DNA of 38,255 bases from CBCXVS01 sp965178525. Its GTDB lineage: Bacteria > Tectomicrobia > Entotheonellia > Entotheonellales > Entotheonellaceae. The notes under the pieces were generated by a model. The model did no database searches. It saw only the letters and a program-made list of their open reading frames with translations, and was not told where the DNA came from. This document shows positions 17,827 through 25,720 of the stretch, piece by piece. Within the stretch, counting starts at the first letter, position 1. Every line of letters starts with the position of its first letter. The position numbers and the translations under genes were made by a program. The DNA lies in assembly GCA_965178525.1 (NCBI GenBank), contig CBCXVS010000029.1, positions 1 to 38,255 on the forward strand, in the 5' to 3' direction.

Positions 17827-18085
17827 TATTCATGAAACCTAGAGCACCTTCGGGGATTAGAAACATGAGAATTACGTGTAGATTACGTGGGGATTTGATA
17901 CGCATGGCATCGATGATGCTGGTTACAACCTCGTGAGATGACCCAAGTCGAGGCGTGACATTTCTGCCCCGCTCTTCCTTTGCGTTGAAGCCATCCTGGC
18001 GACTCAGTCTATCCAAACGCGGCTCCTGAAAAATTCGAGGCGCTACTTTTCCAATGTATTTTCCAATGTATTTTCCAATGTATGT
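17827..18085. repeat. Decayed DNA with a 3 x 12-bp tandem repeat (18047-18082)
   Basis: Three perfect head-to-tail copies of TTTTCCAATGTA occupy 18047-18082. Because the unit is 12 bases, all frames stay open through it, giving FSNV repeats on plus and YIGK on minus. It lies upstream of the DUF4258 scrap. The rest of the interval has no recognisable coding content apart from the edge of the winged-helix fragment. Replication slippage in a decaying gene is the simplest origin. Confidence 0.6.
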
Positions 18086-18226
18086 ATGAAAAAAGACGCC
18101 AGCGAGACTGGATGTCCCAGGAGAGTTTTTGTCTGGGCTGAAAATGATCGCGTGTTCATCATCACCGTATACGAGCCGGATCTTGAACATTTCGAACCTG
18201 ACTTCAAGACAAGGAGGACGAGATGA
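18086..18226 (+). pseudogene. C-terminal remnant of a DUF4258 toxin-like protein
   Basis: Forty-six codons from ATG 18086 to TGA 18224-18226 end with ENDRVFIITVYEPDLEHFEPDFKTRR. This is the characteristic tail of DUF4258 proteins (VITVYEPDP--W-PDFK-RR), which normally sit directly upstream of a YgiT-type zinc-finger gene as a putative toxin-antitoxin pair. The stop overlaps the next gene's start as ATGA, and AAGGAGG at 18211-18217 serves it. The N-terminal half with the usual His/Arg residues is missing and replaced by a 12-bp tandem repeat, so the toxin half is probably dead. The name rests on the tail and the neighbour. Confidence 0.6.
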
Positions 18227-18462
18227 CGAGAGATGACAAGGCTGATACCTGTCCACTTTACGGAGGCAGCAAGAGTCCAGGCACGACAACGTTCACCGCT
18301 GAGCTCGGATTTGGGGTTGTCGTCATCCGGCATGTTCCAGCGACCTTGTGCTCTCAGTGTGGTACGGATTGGATTGCAGATGATGTGGCTGGACGGATTG
18401 AGGCCTTAGTAGAGGAGGCTCGAAAGAAACGCCTGCAGGTCGAAATCATGTCTTTAATGTAA
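18223..18462 (+). CDS. YgiT-type zinc-finger protein (MqsA-N-like), one Cys missing
   Basis: A 79-residue protein with the YgiT layout: a first zinc knuckle, then GTTTFTAELGFGVVVIRHVPA, a second knuckle CSQCG and the tail WIADDVAGRIEALVEEARKK. These are antitoxin-like partners of DUF4258 or MqsR-type toxins. The first knuckle reads CPLYGG, where family members have CP-C-G, so one of four expected zinc-ligand cysteines is Tyr. Together with its truncated upstream partner this suggests the module is decaying. AAGGAGG lies five bases before the ATG. Confidence 0.8.
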   Translation: MTRDDKADTCPLYGGSKSPGTTTFTAELGFGVVVIRHVPATLCSQCGTDWIADDVAGRIEALVEEARKKRLQVEIMSLM

Positions 18463-18463
18463 A

Positions 18464-18499
18464 GGTGTCATTGACACCATCGTGTCTCTAGCCTACCAT
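18464..18499 (+). promoter_or_regulatory. Promoter with overlapping palindromic operator for the RHH-MazF pair
   Basis: TTGACA at 18471-18476 and TACCAT at 18494-18499 are exactly 17 bases apart. The palindrome GGTGTCA-T-TGACACC (18464-18478) overlaps the -35. This is the usual geometry of an autoregulated toxin-antitoxin promoter, where the ribbon-helix-helix antitoxin would bind the palindrome. GGAGGTGA precedes the antitoxin ATG at 18521. Confidence 0.65.
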
Positions 18500-18520
18500 T
18501 GCTGACGGAGGTGATGAGAC

Positions 18521-18781
18521 ATGGCACGACCTATCAATTCTTCAGCCAAACGGCCACGGATCAGCGTTGATGTAACGTCCGAGCTGCGTCATCGTGTGCG
18601 ACTCGCTGCGGCAAAGCGGGATTGTACGATTGGTCAGTATGTACTGGAAGCGATTGAAGCGCAGCTGCGTCAGGATCTCGGTGATGACACTGAGGATCAG
18701 CGCTCACTAACGGCACAGACAGACCCGGTGTTAGCCGAGCTGTGGGACAATCCGAGAGATGCGGCGTACGACCGCTTATAA
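18521..18781 (+). CDS. Ribbon-helix-helix antitoxin
   Basis: An 86-residue protein. Residues 11-50 (RPRISVDVTSELRHRVRLAA then GQYVLEAIEAQL) have the beta strand plus two helices of RHH/CopG-type DNA-binding proteins. The C-terminal tail (DPVLAELWDNPRDAAYDRL) is the part that in such pairs wraps the toxin. It overlaps the MazF-like gene by 23 bases, implying translational coupling. It should repress its own promoter through the palindrome just upstream. Family placement is by pattern; the pairing is well supported by the neighbour. Confidence 0.82.
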   Translation: MARPINSSAKRPRISVDVTSELRHRVRLAAAKRDCTIGQYVLEAIEAQLRQDLGDDTEDQRSLTAQTDPVLAELWDNPRDAAYDRL

Positions 18782-19106
18782 CCGTGGCGATGTAGTGCTG
18801 GTCAATTTTGTGTTTTCTGATGAATCCGGTATGAAACGCCGTCCGGCTGTCGTCATCAGTTCATCCGCCTATCACCGTGCACGTCAAGAGGTCGTTGTGG
18901 CTGCTATTACCAGCAATGTTGCTCGGCGTCTGTTCGGCGACTATCTCATCGTCGACTGGAGAGGAGCTGGCTTACTCTTCCCTTCCATGGTGACCGGGAT
19001 TATCCGCACCATCAAGCGGACGATGATCGATCGCAAGTTGGGTTCTATGGGGAGGACGGATCTGGAGGCCGTCGCCCGAGCATGGCGCCAGTCTCTTGGT
19101 CTATAA
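18759..19106 (+). CDS. MazF/PemK-family endoribonuclease toxin
   Basis: A 115-residue toxin of the MazF/PemK fold. It opens with NRGDVVLVNFVFSDESGMKRRPAVVIS, where the conserved RRPAVV and GD-V residues form the RNA-binding groove. AAITSNVARRLFGDYLI and LLFPSMVTGIIRTIKRTMI follow, giving the T/S-N and the helix with the catalytic region. Members cut mRNA or other RNA at short sequences when freed from the antitoxin. The gene starts inside the antitoxin's last codons with no own promoter. It appears intact, so the pair may be functional and could stabilise this otherwise decaying stretch. Confidence 0.88.
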   Translation: MRRTTAYNRGDVVLVNFVFSDESGMKRRPAVVISSSAYHRARQEVVVAAITSNVARRLFGDYLIVDWRGAGLLFPSMVTGIIRTIKRTMIDRKLGSMGRTDLEAVARAWRQSLGL

Positions 19107-19185
19107 GGTTGACATTGCGGCGCACTCCGGTCAGGATTGGCAGAAACCCACTGTGACATGAACGCCGAGAAGGGAGGAGAGATCG

Positions 19186-19971
19186 TTGGCAAACTGGAGT
19201 GAAGAGACGGCCCATGTCGCCGGTACGGAACTAGCGCTCGTCAGGGGCGGCTCGGGCCGGCCCTTGCTGATGTTGCATGACGAGCTGGGCTATCCGGGCT
19301 GGATGACATGGAACGAGGCGCTGGCGCAAGCGCACGACCTGATCATTCCCCTCCAACCCGGTTTTGGCAAAACGCCGCGGCTCGATTGGATCCGCAGCTA
19401 TCGCGATCTCGGTGGATTCTACGCACGGGTGCTGCGTGACATGCATCTCGCGCCGATCGATGTGATCGGCTTTTCTGCCGGCGGCTACATCGCGGCGGAA
19501 ATGGCAGCATCCGATCCGAATATTTTCAGTCGCATGATTCTGGTCGCGCCCATGGGTCTCCGGCCAACGGTGGGCGAGATCTTTGATTTTCTCGCGGTGA
19601 CCATTCGTACGTGTTTGTTGCAAACGGTCGCAGATCCGGACACGCCGGAATTTGGCAAAATCTACGGCGGAGAGATGACACCGGAACAGTTTGAGTTGTT
19701 CGAGGATGCCCGCACGGAAACGGCCCGGCTTGGCTGGGAACCCTTTATGTACAACCCCAGTCTGGGCTACTTGCTGCAGGGCGTCACGCCTCTGCCCACG
19801 CTGCTGGTGTGGGGTGAAGCGGACGCCGTTGTCCCCCGGGGATGCATCGAGGCGTATCAGAAGGCCATTCCAAGCGCACAAGTTGTCGACATACCTGGTG
19901 TTGGCCACCGGCCCGAAATTGAAAATGCCGATGCATTCGTCAAGGCTGTGCAAGCGTTCTTGGCATCCTAA
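19186..19971 (+). CDS. Alpha/beta-fold hydrolase
   Basis: A 261-residue hydrolase. The nucleophile elbow is GFSAGG near residue 96, the oxyanion stretch is LLMLHDELGYPGW, the acid is in VWGEADAVVP near residue 210, and the His in GVGHRPEIE near 240, so the Ser-Asp-His triad is complete. Substrate unknown; esters or C-C bonds are both possible in this family. The start is TTG 19186 with a strong AGGGAGGAGA four to thirteen bases upstream. It precedes the LLM monooxygenase by 27 bases on the same strand, suggesting a two-gene oxidation-then-hydrolysis operon. Confidence 0.88.
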   Translation: MANWSEETAHVAGTELALVRGGSGRPLLMLHDELGYPGWMTWNEALAQAHDLIIPLQPGFGKTPRLDWIRSYRDLGGFYARVLRDMHLAPIDVIGFSAGGYIAAEMAASDPNIFSRMILVAPMGLRPTVGEIFDFLAVTIRTCLLQTVADPDTPEFGKIYGGEMTPEQFELFEDARTETARLGWEPFMYNPSLGYLLQGVTPLPTLLVWGEADAVVPRGCIEAYQKAIPSAQVVDIPGVGHRPEIENADAFVKAVQAFLAS

Positions 19972-19998
19972 TCCTTCCGCTCTAGAGGAGCATCCCCG

Positions 19999-21330
19999 AT
20001 GCAAGTTGCACATTTCACTGAACGGCCCGTGCGGTTTCTCGATGAAGATGAAGTCCTCAAAAACCGGGCGTATTTTGCGGTGTCAAACCAACTTTTCGAT
20101 CGTGAAAAGGCGGCTGACGACTACAATTATTACCTGGACGAAGCTTGCTATTGTGAAGAATTGGGCTTTGACGGCGTGGCCTTGAACGAACACCATGGCA
20201 ATCCCTTTTGCATGGGCAACGTCATGAATGTCGAGGCTTCGATCCTCGCCCGCATCACCAACCGGGCCAGAATTATTCTGATTGGCAATCCCTTGCCCGT
20301 GATTAAACATCCGCTGCGCATGGCCGAAGAATTGGCCGAAATCGATCTCATTTCCCGCGGGCGTCTGGTCACGGGTTGGGTGCGTGGTGCCGGCAGCGAG
20401 CAGTTTTTCAACAACGCCAATCCGGCCTATAACCGGGAGATGTTCAACGAAGCGCACGACTTTGTCATCCAGGCCTGGACGCGGCCCGGACCGTGGCGTT
20501 ATGAGGGCAAGCATTTTCACTACCGGCATGTGAATCCATGGGCGCTGCCGTATCAACAGCCGCATCCGCCCATGTGGATCCCGGGCGTGCTCAGCCCGGA
20601 AACGGCGCGGTGGTGTGCGGAACACAAGTATCCCTATATCGGGCTTGGCACATCGCTCGGCCCGACGTGTGACTTATGGGATATGTATGCCGATGAGGCG
20701 CAGAAGCACGGCTATCAGGCCGGCCCGGAGAATTTTGGGTACCTCATTCCGACGTTTCTGGCTGAGACGGAAGAGAAGGCGCAGGAACTTGGCAAGCAGT
20801 TTACCTTCGGCGGTGGCCAGAATGCCTTTTCCCGCCCCGAGCATACGTTGCCGCCGGGCTACAACTCCAAGGCAGCTATCCGGCGCTTGGCGACGCAGCC
20901 TAGTGGTAGTTGGCTCGGCTTGAACCGGGAAAAGCTGATGCAGCAGCGTAGTGGGGCGAATCCCGATGGCGTCGATTACGACGAAGTGCGGCAGAAGCTC
21001 TATCAGGGCTATCAGCGGGCGCAGGAGAACTACCAGACGATCGTGGGCACGCCCAAATCCGTGATCCCGAAGGTGAAGACGATGCTTCGGGTGCTGCGTC
21101 CCGGCATCTTCATTTTCTTCAACGTGCAGGGCCAGGTCGGCAATGAGGACCGCATGACCAGCATCCGTCTGATGGCGCAAGAGGTGATGCCGGCGATCAA
21201 GGACTACGCCAAGGAGATCGGCCTGCTTGATCCGTTCGAGCGTGAGCCGGGTTCGGTCTCATTGCAATCGGAAACGAAGCGGGCTCCCGTGGTGGACCGT
21301 GGACCCCTTGAGGCAATGGGGCTGATCTAG
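19999..21330 (+). CDS. LLM-class flavin-dependent monooxygenase
   Basis: A 443-residue luciferase-like monooxygenase using reduced flavin and oxygen. Family markers are GFDGVALNEHHGNPFCMGN, ILARITNRARIILIGNPLPV, HPLRMAEELAEIDLISRGRL and the VRGAGSEQFF loop. Later come HPPMWIPGVLSPETARWCAEH and TFLAETEEKAQE. GGAG at 19986-19989 precedes the ATG. It probably acts with the upstream hydrolase on an organic substrate not identifiable here. The C-terminal 25 residues are variable. The 3' end runs into a heptamer-repeat element and faces ligA tail to tail. Confidence 0.9.
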   Translation: MQVAHFTERPVRFLDEDEVLKNRAYFAVSNQLFDREKAADDYNYYLDEACYCEELGFDGVALNEHHGNPFCMGNVMNVEASILARITNRARIILIGNPLPVIKHPLRMAEELAEIDLISRGRLVTGWVRGAGSEQFFNNANPAYNREMFNEAHDFVIQAWTRPGPWRYEGKHFHYRHVNPWALPYQQPHPPMWIPGVLSPETARWCAEHKYPYIGLGTSLGPTCDLWDMYADEAQKHGYQAGPENFGYLIPTFLAETEEKAQELGKQFTFGGGQNAFSRPEHTLPPGYNSKAAIRRLATQPSGSWLGLNREKLMQQRSGANPDGVDYDEVRQKLYQGYQRAQENYQTIVGTPKSVIPKVKTMLRVLRPGIFIFFNVQGQVGNEDRMTSIRLMAQEVMPAIKDYAKEIGLLDPFEREPGSVSLQSETKRAPVVDRGPLEAMGLI

Positions 21331-21432
21331 GAATGCGGAATGTGGAATACGGAATGCGGCTCCCTGCGGGGAGCAACTAAATGGAATGCAGAATGAAAAA
21401 AGAATGAAAAAAGTAGGGTTGCATTCCGCATT
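21331..21432. repeat. 102-bp intergenic repeat: GGAATGY heptamers with inverted ends and a hairpin
   Basis: Four GGAATGC/T-like heptamers follow the LLM stop codon. AATGCGGAATG at 21332-21342 is matched by its exact complement CATTCCGCATT at 21422-21432. A GCTCCC-TGCG-GGGAGC hairpin lies at 21359-21374, and two GAATGAAAAAA copies near 21393-21415. It separates two convergent genes and might stop transcription from both sides. It is built like the 15.2-kb array but with another heptamer. Confidence 0.7.
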
Positions 21433-21441
21433 TGTCTTGAG

Positions 21442-23472
21442 TTACTGAGTCGGCTGCAGCAGCTTGTATAGTGCCTCCTCGTCAAGAATGGGAATTTCGA
21501 GTTGTTCAGCTTGCTGATACTTGCTGCCAGCGTCTTGCCCGGCCACCACATAATCCGTTTTTCGCGTGACGCTCGATGGCACTCGGCCGCCTGCAGCGGT
21601 AATCAGATCGCGTGCCTGATTGCGGGTGAGGGTGGGTAGGGTGCCGGTGAGGACCAATACTTTTCCGGCCAGTGTTTGGGAGACGGCTGGCGAGGTGTCG
21701 GCGTCAGCACGTTGTTCGAGGCAGACGCTAGCCGCACGCAGACGCTCGATCGTGTGCCGATTCTCCTCCTGGGCGAAAAATTGCTGTACACTTTCGGCAA
21801 TTACCGGCCCGATGTCGTTAATCTCCGCCAGTTCCTCTGCTGGCGCTTGCGCGAGCGCCTCGATCGTGCCATACCGCGCCGCCAGAATTGCTGCAACGCG
21901 CTCCCCTGCATGGCGAATGCCGAGCCCGAAGAGGAGCCGTGCCAGCCCACGCTCCCGGCTGCGGTCAATGGCCGTGACGAGATTGCCCGCCGATTTCTTG
22001 GCGAGCCGGTCGAGTTCGGTCAGAGTGGGCACATCCAAGTGGTAAAGATCGGCAAAATCCTGTACCAGATTCCGTTCTACCAACTGCTCTACCACGGCCG
22101 TGCCCAAACCATCGATGTCCATGGCGCGCCGTGCACCGTAATGTAGGAGCCGCTCCTTCAGCTGTGCTGGACACGCGGCATTGGGGCAGCGAGTCACCGC
22201 CTCGCCGGCTGGCCGGTACACGGCGGTGTGACAGATCGGACAATGGGTCGGCATCTCAAACGGCACACTGTCCGCTGGCCGTTCGTCCAGCAGCACCTGC
22301 ACGATTTGTGGAATCACATCCCCGGACCGTTCAACAACGACGGTATCATGAACCCGGATATCCTTCCGCCGGATCTCGTCCTCGTTATGCAGTGAGGCCC
22401 GGCTGACCGTGACCCCGGCGAGGTGGACCGGCTCCAAGTCGGCCGTCGGCGTAAGGGCGCCGGTACGGCCGACACTCACACGCATTCCCTGCACCTGCGT
22501 GATCGCCTGTTGCGCGGCGAATTTGAAAGCAATCGCCCAACGCGGATGGTGCGTCGTGGCGCCAAATTCCCTTTGCAGCGCGAAGCTGTCGACTTTGACG
22601 ACCACCCCATCGGCATCGTATTCCAAGTCGTGACGTTGCGCTTCCAGTTCCTGGCAAGCCCGAATGACGTCGTCAATCGTGTTGCAGTGCGCCGTGCGGG
22701 GATTGATCTTACAACCGGCCTGTGCCAACGCTTGCATAGCCTCCCAATGCCCAGCATAGGGGGGAATGGGTTCTGCATACCCGAGCGTATAGAGAAAGAT
22801 ATCGAGTGGCCGGCGCGCGCTCAACCGCGGATCGAGCAGGCGTAGTGACCCTGCTGCGGCATTGCGCGGGTTGGCAAATGGGGCTTGCCCCTCTTCTTCG
22901 AGCTGCTCGTTCAGTCTGGCAAATGCCGCTTTTGGCATATAGACCTCGCCTCGCACTTCGAGACGTTCCAAATCGGCCAACGGACCGCGCAGCCGCAACG
23001 GAATACTTTTAATGGCCCGCAGATTTTGCGTGATGTTTTCCCCGATTCGGCCATCTCCCCGAGTCGCACCCCGTACGAAGACGCCTCGTTCGTACAGCAA
23101 GGCGACACCCAGGCCATCAATTTTCGGCTCGATGACATAGCGCCAACGTGACTCTGGCAGGAGGCGCTGTAAGCGTTCCTCGAACTCTCGTAACGCCTCG
23201 GCATCGGTCGCATTATCCAGGCTGAGCATCGGCACGGTGTGCTCGACCGGTTCGAAACCCTCGGCTGGCTCTATACCCACCCGCTGCGTGGGTGAGTCCG
23301 CCGTGATGAGGTCGGGATGGGCGCCTTCCAGCGTCTGTAATTCGCGATAAAGCACATCGTATTCCGCATCACTGATACTGGGATGAGCTTCGACGTAATA
23401 CATGTACTGATGCATGCGAATGGTGTCACGAAGGTTTTCGAGGTGTTGGATGACGGCGTCCGGAGCGGTCAT
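21442..23472 (-). CDS. ligA: NAD+-dependent DNA ligase LigA
   Basis: A 676-residue replicative DNA ligase that seals nicks using NAD+. The adenylated lysine is K117 in IEPKIDGLG. The N-terminal Ia domain (HQYMYYVEAHPSISDAEYD), the OB fold, a four-cysteine zinc finger (CPICHTA...RCPNAACP) near residues 405-427, helix-hairpin-helix repeats and a C-terminal BRCT domain (GKVLVLTGTLPTLTRNQAR) are all present and of usual length. The start ATG at 23472 has AAGGA upstream. Essential housekeeping gene, no visible damage. It lies 33 bases downstream of the methyltransferase gene and may be cotranscribed. Confidence 0.97.
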   Translation of the reverse strand: MTAPDAVIQHLENLRDTIRMHQYMYYVEAHPSISDAEYDVLYRELQTLEGAHPDLITADSPTQRVGIEPAEGFEPVEHTVPMLSLDNATDAEALREFEERLQRLLPESRWRYVIEPKIDGLGVALLYERGVFVRGATRGDGRIGENITQNLRAIKSIPLRLRGPLADLERLEVRGEVYMPKAAFARLNEQLEEEGQAPFANPRNAAAGSLRLLDPRLSARRPLDIFLYTLGYAEPIPPYAGHWEAMQALAQAGCKINPRTAHCNTIDDVIRACQELEAQRHDLEYDADGVVVKVDSFALQREFGATTHHPRWAIAFKFAAQQAITQVQGMRVSVGRTGALTPTADLEPVHLAGVTVSRASLHNEDEIRRKDIRVHDTVVVERSGDVIPQIVQVLLDERPADSVPFEMPTHCPICHTAVYRPAGEAVTRCPNAACPAQLKERLLHYGARRAMDIDGLGTAVVEQLVERNLVQDFADLYHLDVPTLTELDRLAKKSAGNLVTAIDRSRERGLARLLFGLGIRHAGERVAAILAARYGTIEALAQAPAEELAEINDIGPVIAESVQQFFAQEENRHTIERLRAASVCLEQRADADTSPAVSQTLAGKVLVLTGTLPTLTRNQARDLITAAGGRVPSSVTRKTDYVVAGQDAGSKYQQAEQLEIPILDEEALYKLLQPTQ

Positions 23473-23486
23473 GTAGGATCCTTCTA

Positions 23487-23510
23487 AGCGATGAGCGATA
23501 AGCGGTTAGC
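23487..23510. repeat. Short AGCGATR heptamer array
   Basis: AGCGATG, AGCGATA, AGCGGTT and a partial AGC lie head to tail between ligA and the methyltransferase, overlapping the latter's stop region. A GC-rich CCTCCCTTT...AAAGGCGGG inverted repeat follows at 23530-23556 and encodes the odd methyltransferase tail. The period of seven matches the two longer arrays in this window. Confidence 0.5.
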
Positions 23511-24219
23511 TCTTTTTGCCTCCTCTACGCCTCCCTTTCGTAAAGGCGGGCGGGGAGATGTTGGCATGCCGAATCGTATAGATGGCGATCTGATGACGAC
23601 CATCCCATTCAACGGGTTCGATCGCTTTCTGGTAGGTAAAGCCTCGTTGCCGAAGCAAAGCGAAGAAGGGCACGGCATTGGGCCGTTGAGGATCAGCAAA
23701 GAGTGCATACCCGCCCCGTGCCAGAAAGCGCTGTAGGAGCGCTACGAGCGGTCCGAAATTCCGCGCTTCGTAGATCACATCGGAGGCAAGAATGGTATCG
23801 TAGCGCCGCCGCAATGCCGGTCGGCGCCAATCGACCAGCCGGAAGCTGACCTGCCTGCAGCCGTTGCGCCGGGAATTGTGCCGGGCGAAAGCAAGGGCGT
23901 CCTCCTCGTAGTCCGTACAGAGGACGTGGGCGCCCTGCAAGGCTGCAGCAACACCGACCACGCCTAAGCCGCACCCGAGTTCCAGAATCCGCTTCCCGTC
24001 CACAGACAAGCGCCGCGTGACGTAGCGGGCTAACCCGATCGCCGACGGCCACACTTCTGCCCAGTACGGCAACCGTTCGTCCTCGGCGAAGGTCACTGGA
24101 TCGACTTGCTGCAGCAATACCTCAAGATCGGCGATTTTGGTAATCCGGACGTGCTGTTCACCCATATCTAGCGATACATCCGTGGTGTCATATGGTGTGA
24201 GGTATGCCTGCTCGTTCAC
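23506..24219 (-). CDS. Class I SAM-dependent methyltransferase (METTL16/21-like protein lysine family)
   Basis: A 237-residue methyltransferase. SAM-binding motif I is ILELGCGLGVVGVAAA near residue 90. A CTDYEEDALAFARHN acidic loop follows, and the substrate-side motif is LASDVIYE near 152, typical of the DxxY group of protein lysine methyltransferases (calmodulin-, METTL21-like). YWAEVWPSAIGLARYV before motif I is also characteristic. Bacterial targets are unknown. The last 20 residues (ISPPAFTKGRRRGGKKS) are encoded by an intergenic repeat and are probably an acquired extension. It lies upstream of ligA on the same strand. Confidence 0.85.
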   Translation of the reverse strand: MNEQAYLTPYDTTDVSLDMGEQHVRITKIADLEVLLQQVDPVTFAEDERLPYWAEVWPSAIGLARYVTRRLSVDGKRILELGCGLGVVGVAAALQGAHVLCTDYEEDALAFARHNSRRNGCRQVSFRLVDWRRPALRRRYDTILASDVIYEARNFGPLVALLQRFLARGGYALFADPQRPNAVPFFALLRQRGFTYQKAIEPVEWDGRHQIAIYTIRHANISPPAFTKGRRRGGKKS

Positions 24220-24427
24220 CCCTACTCCCCTGCTCCGGCTCTAGGTATGTGACGCAAATTGTAACATGGGGTACGGGTGTCAGGTAGAGTTGACGCCAGT
24301 CAGCAGGCGCGTCGGCGGCTTCGCGGGGTGTTGAGCGATAAGGCCGGTTGCGCTTCAGGGATGCGGTGATGCTCCACCGCTTCTCCCGGTATGTCCTGGG
24401 AATGTTTCAGGACATACCCTACGCTTG
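24220..24427. repeat. Intergenic region with an 11-bp-arm inverted repeat
   Basis: GGTATGTCCTG at 24388-24398 and its exact complement CAGGACATACC at 24408-24418 flank a nine-base loop. GAGCGATAAGGC near 24334 resembles the heptamer arrays. No gene is seen. The hairpin lies just before the GNAT scrap and lacks a T-run, so it may be the end of a lost element rather than a terminator. Confidence 0.5.
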
Positions 24428-24526
24428 ATGCAAGGAGCGATCGCCCTGCATCGCTCCCTGGGATTCACGCCGGTTGCGCTCTATCGTTTCAATCCGGTCG
24501 AGGGCGTGCTGTTCATGGAACTTGCT
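24428..24526 (+). pseudogene. C-terminal fragment of a GNAT acetyltransferase
   Basis: Thirty-three codons read MQGAIALHRSLGFTPVALYR then FNPVEGVLFMELA, the typical last helix and strands of GNAT N-acetyltransferases (A-ALY-SLGF---PYRFNP-PG-LFMEL). The rest of the domain with the acetyl-CoA loop is missing. The frame then runs on as a shadow of the FIST gene. The original gene has evidently been replaced up to this point, perhaps by the event that placed the adjacent inverted repeat. Confidence 0.6.
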
Positions 24527-25702
24527 TCACATCTTGTCTTGAAAAATGCCAATGCTAGCGGTAAAGCCATGCAGGAAATTGGTGCTGCCAATGGGACCGA
24601 TTTCGCCATTGCAAAAGAACCCGGCGATGGGAACTGGCCCCGTGGTTTCGGCGATCACGCGGCTGTCATGATCCGTCTCACCGTACAGATGGGCGCCGCG
24701 GCCATTGCAGGAAAAGAGCAGCGCCCCATGCGCTGGCCGCCCGGCGAGTTCCGGCACCAGCGTATCCATGAGTTCGTGTAGATCCTCACGCGCGGTGCTG
24801 GCATCCCGCACGTGCAACTGCACCGTCTGCCCGGGACGGAAGACATCTCCAACGGCGATGGCGCCGACGTTTCGATCGGCGCCCATCAGCGTGCGAATGA
24901 GAAAATCGCCCCGCTCAAAACCATCTTTGTGCTCGTCGATAACCCGGCCCATGAGTAGGACGCTGCGAGCCAAGCGCTGGTCTTCGGGCGGGAGCGCATC
25001 GAACATGGCTTGAATGACTTCCAATGCGGGCCGGCCGCCTAATTCGAAGATGATCTGATTTTCACAGCGGGTAATGATCTGCGGCTCCCCGATCGGTCTG
25101 CACCCCTGGGATACCACGGTGCGCAGAGCGAAATCCCCGGTGAGGCTGACGCCGACGGCCCCGCGCAGGATCTCGCCATTGAGAAAGAGAGCGCAACTAC
25201 TCGCCGCCTGGCCACCGCTGGCAAGCCCACCCAAAACCGGCCGCAAGGGATAGGTGGTATTGAAGCTGTCGAGCAGCTTTTGCGCGTCAATGGTATACGG
25301 ATCCGGGAAGAGCACGAACGCTGGCTCGTCCGCGTCCGACACGGCCAGACGCTGCCGCCAATAATCCTCGGAGAGATTCTCAACGGCGGCTTGCTCGAGA
25401 TGGAACGGCGTGATCGATACGTCTGGCAAAGACGCAGTCAGCATGGCAAACGCCGGGCGGTGCTCGATTTCATGGCGGTCGCCGATCACCCCACCCCCGG
25501 TACACCCGATGAGGGTCGGGACGTCCAAGCGCCTCTGCACGGTGGGTAACAGATCCGCAAGCGCTTTGAGGTGCTGCGGCGTGGCAAAGACGAAACTGAG
25601 ATCGGACTGTAACGCCGGCGCTTGCGTCGCGAGCGCCTCTAACGTTTCATCAATCGCCGCCTCGGTTTGAGCTTCGTGTGAAATGGCGCTGGCAAATTGC
25701 AT
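24527..25702 (-). CDS. FIST-domain protein (FIST N + FIST C)
   Basis: A 391-residue protein. The N-terminal FIST half includes DLSFVFATPQHL, TLIGCTGGGVIGDRHEIE and PDVSITPFHLEQ. The C-terminal half has FIRTLMGADRN-type wording, RPGQTVQLHVRDA and GALLFSCNGRGAHLYGE...IAGFFCNGEIGPIG. FIST domains are sensory modules thought to bind small ligands such as amino acids, usually feeding histidine kinases or methyl-accepting proteins; this one is stand-alone and soluble. GGAGAG lies upstream of the ATG. It starts 18 bases after the cysteine-synthase gene, so the two likely form an operon and the ligand might be an amino acid (inference). Confidence 0.9.
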   Translation of the reverse strand: MQFASAISHEAQTEAAIDETLEALATQAPALQSDLSFVFATPQHLKALADLLPTVQRRLDVPTLIGCTGGGVIGDRHEIEHRPAFAMLTASLPDVSITPFHLEQAAVENLSEDYWRQRLAVSDADEPAFVLFPDPYTIDAQKLLDSFNTTYPLRPVLGGLASGGQAASSCALFLNGEILRGAVGVSLTGDFALRTVVSQGCRPIGEPQIITRCENQIIFELGGRPALEVIQAMFDALPPEDQRLARSVLLMGRVIDEHKDGFERGDFLIRTLMGADRNVGAIAVGDVFRPGQTVQLHVRDASTAREDLHELMDTLVPELAGRPAHGALLFSCNGRGAHLYGETDHDSRVIAETTGPVPIAGFFCNGEIGPIGSTNFLHGFTASIGIFQDKM

Positions 25703-25720
25703 ATGGACTCTCCTTGTTCG

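Noticed and set aside
18047..18082. Short CRISPR-like array
   Set aside because: The three 12-bp units are contiguous without spacers; it is a simple tandem repeat.
17684..18289. 201-codon minus-strand frame with YIGK repeats
   Set aside because: Its first part is antisense to the DUF4258 scrap and its last part is out of frame with the winged helix. The YIGK repeats come only from the 12-bp tandem repeat.
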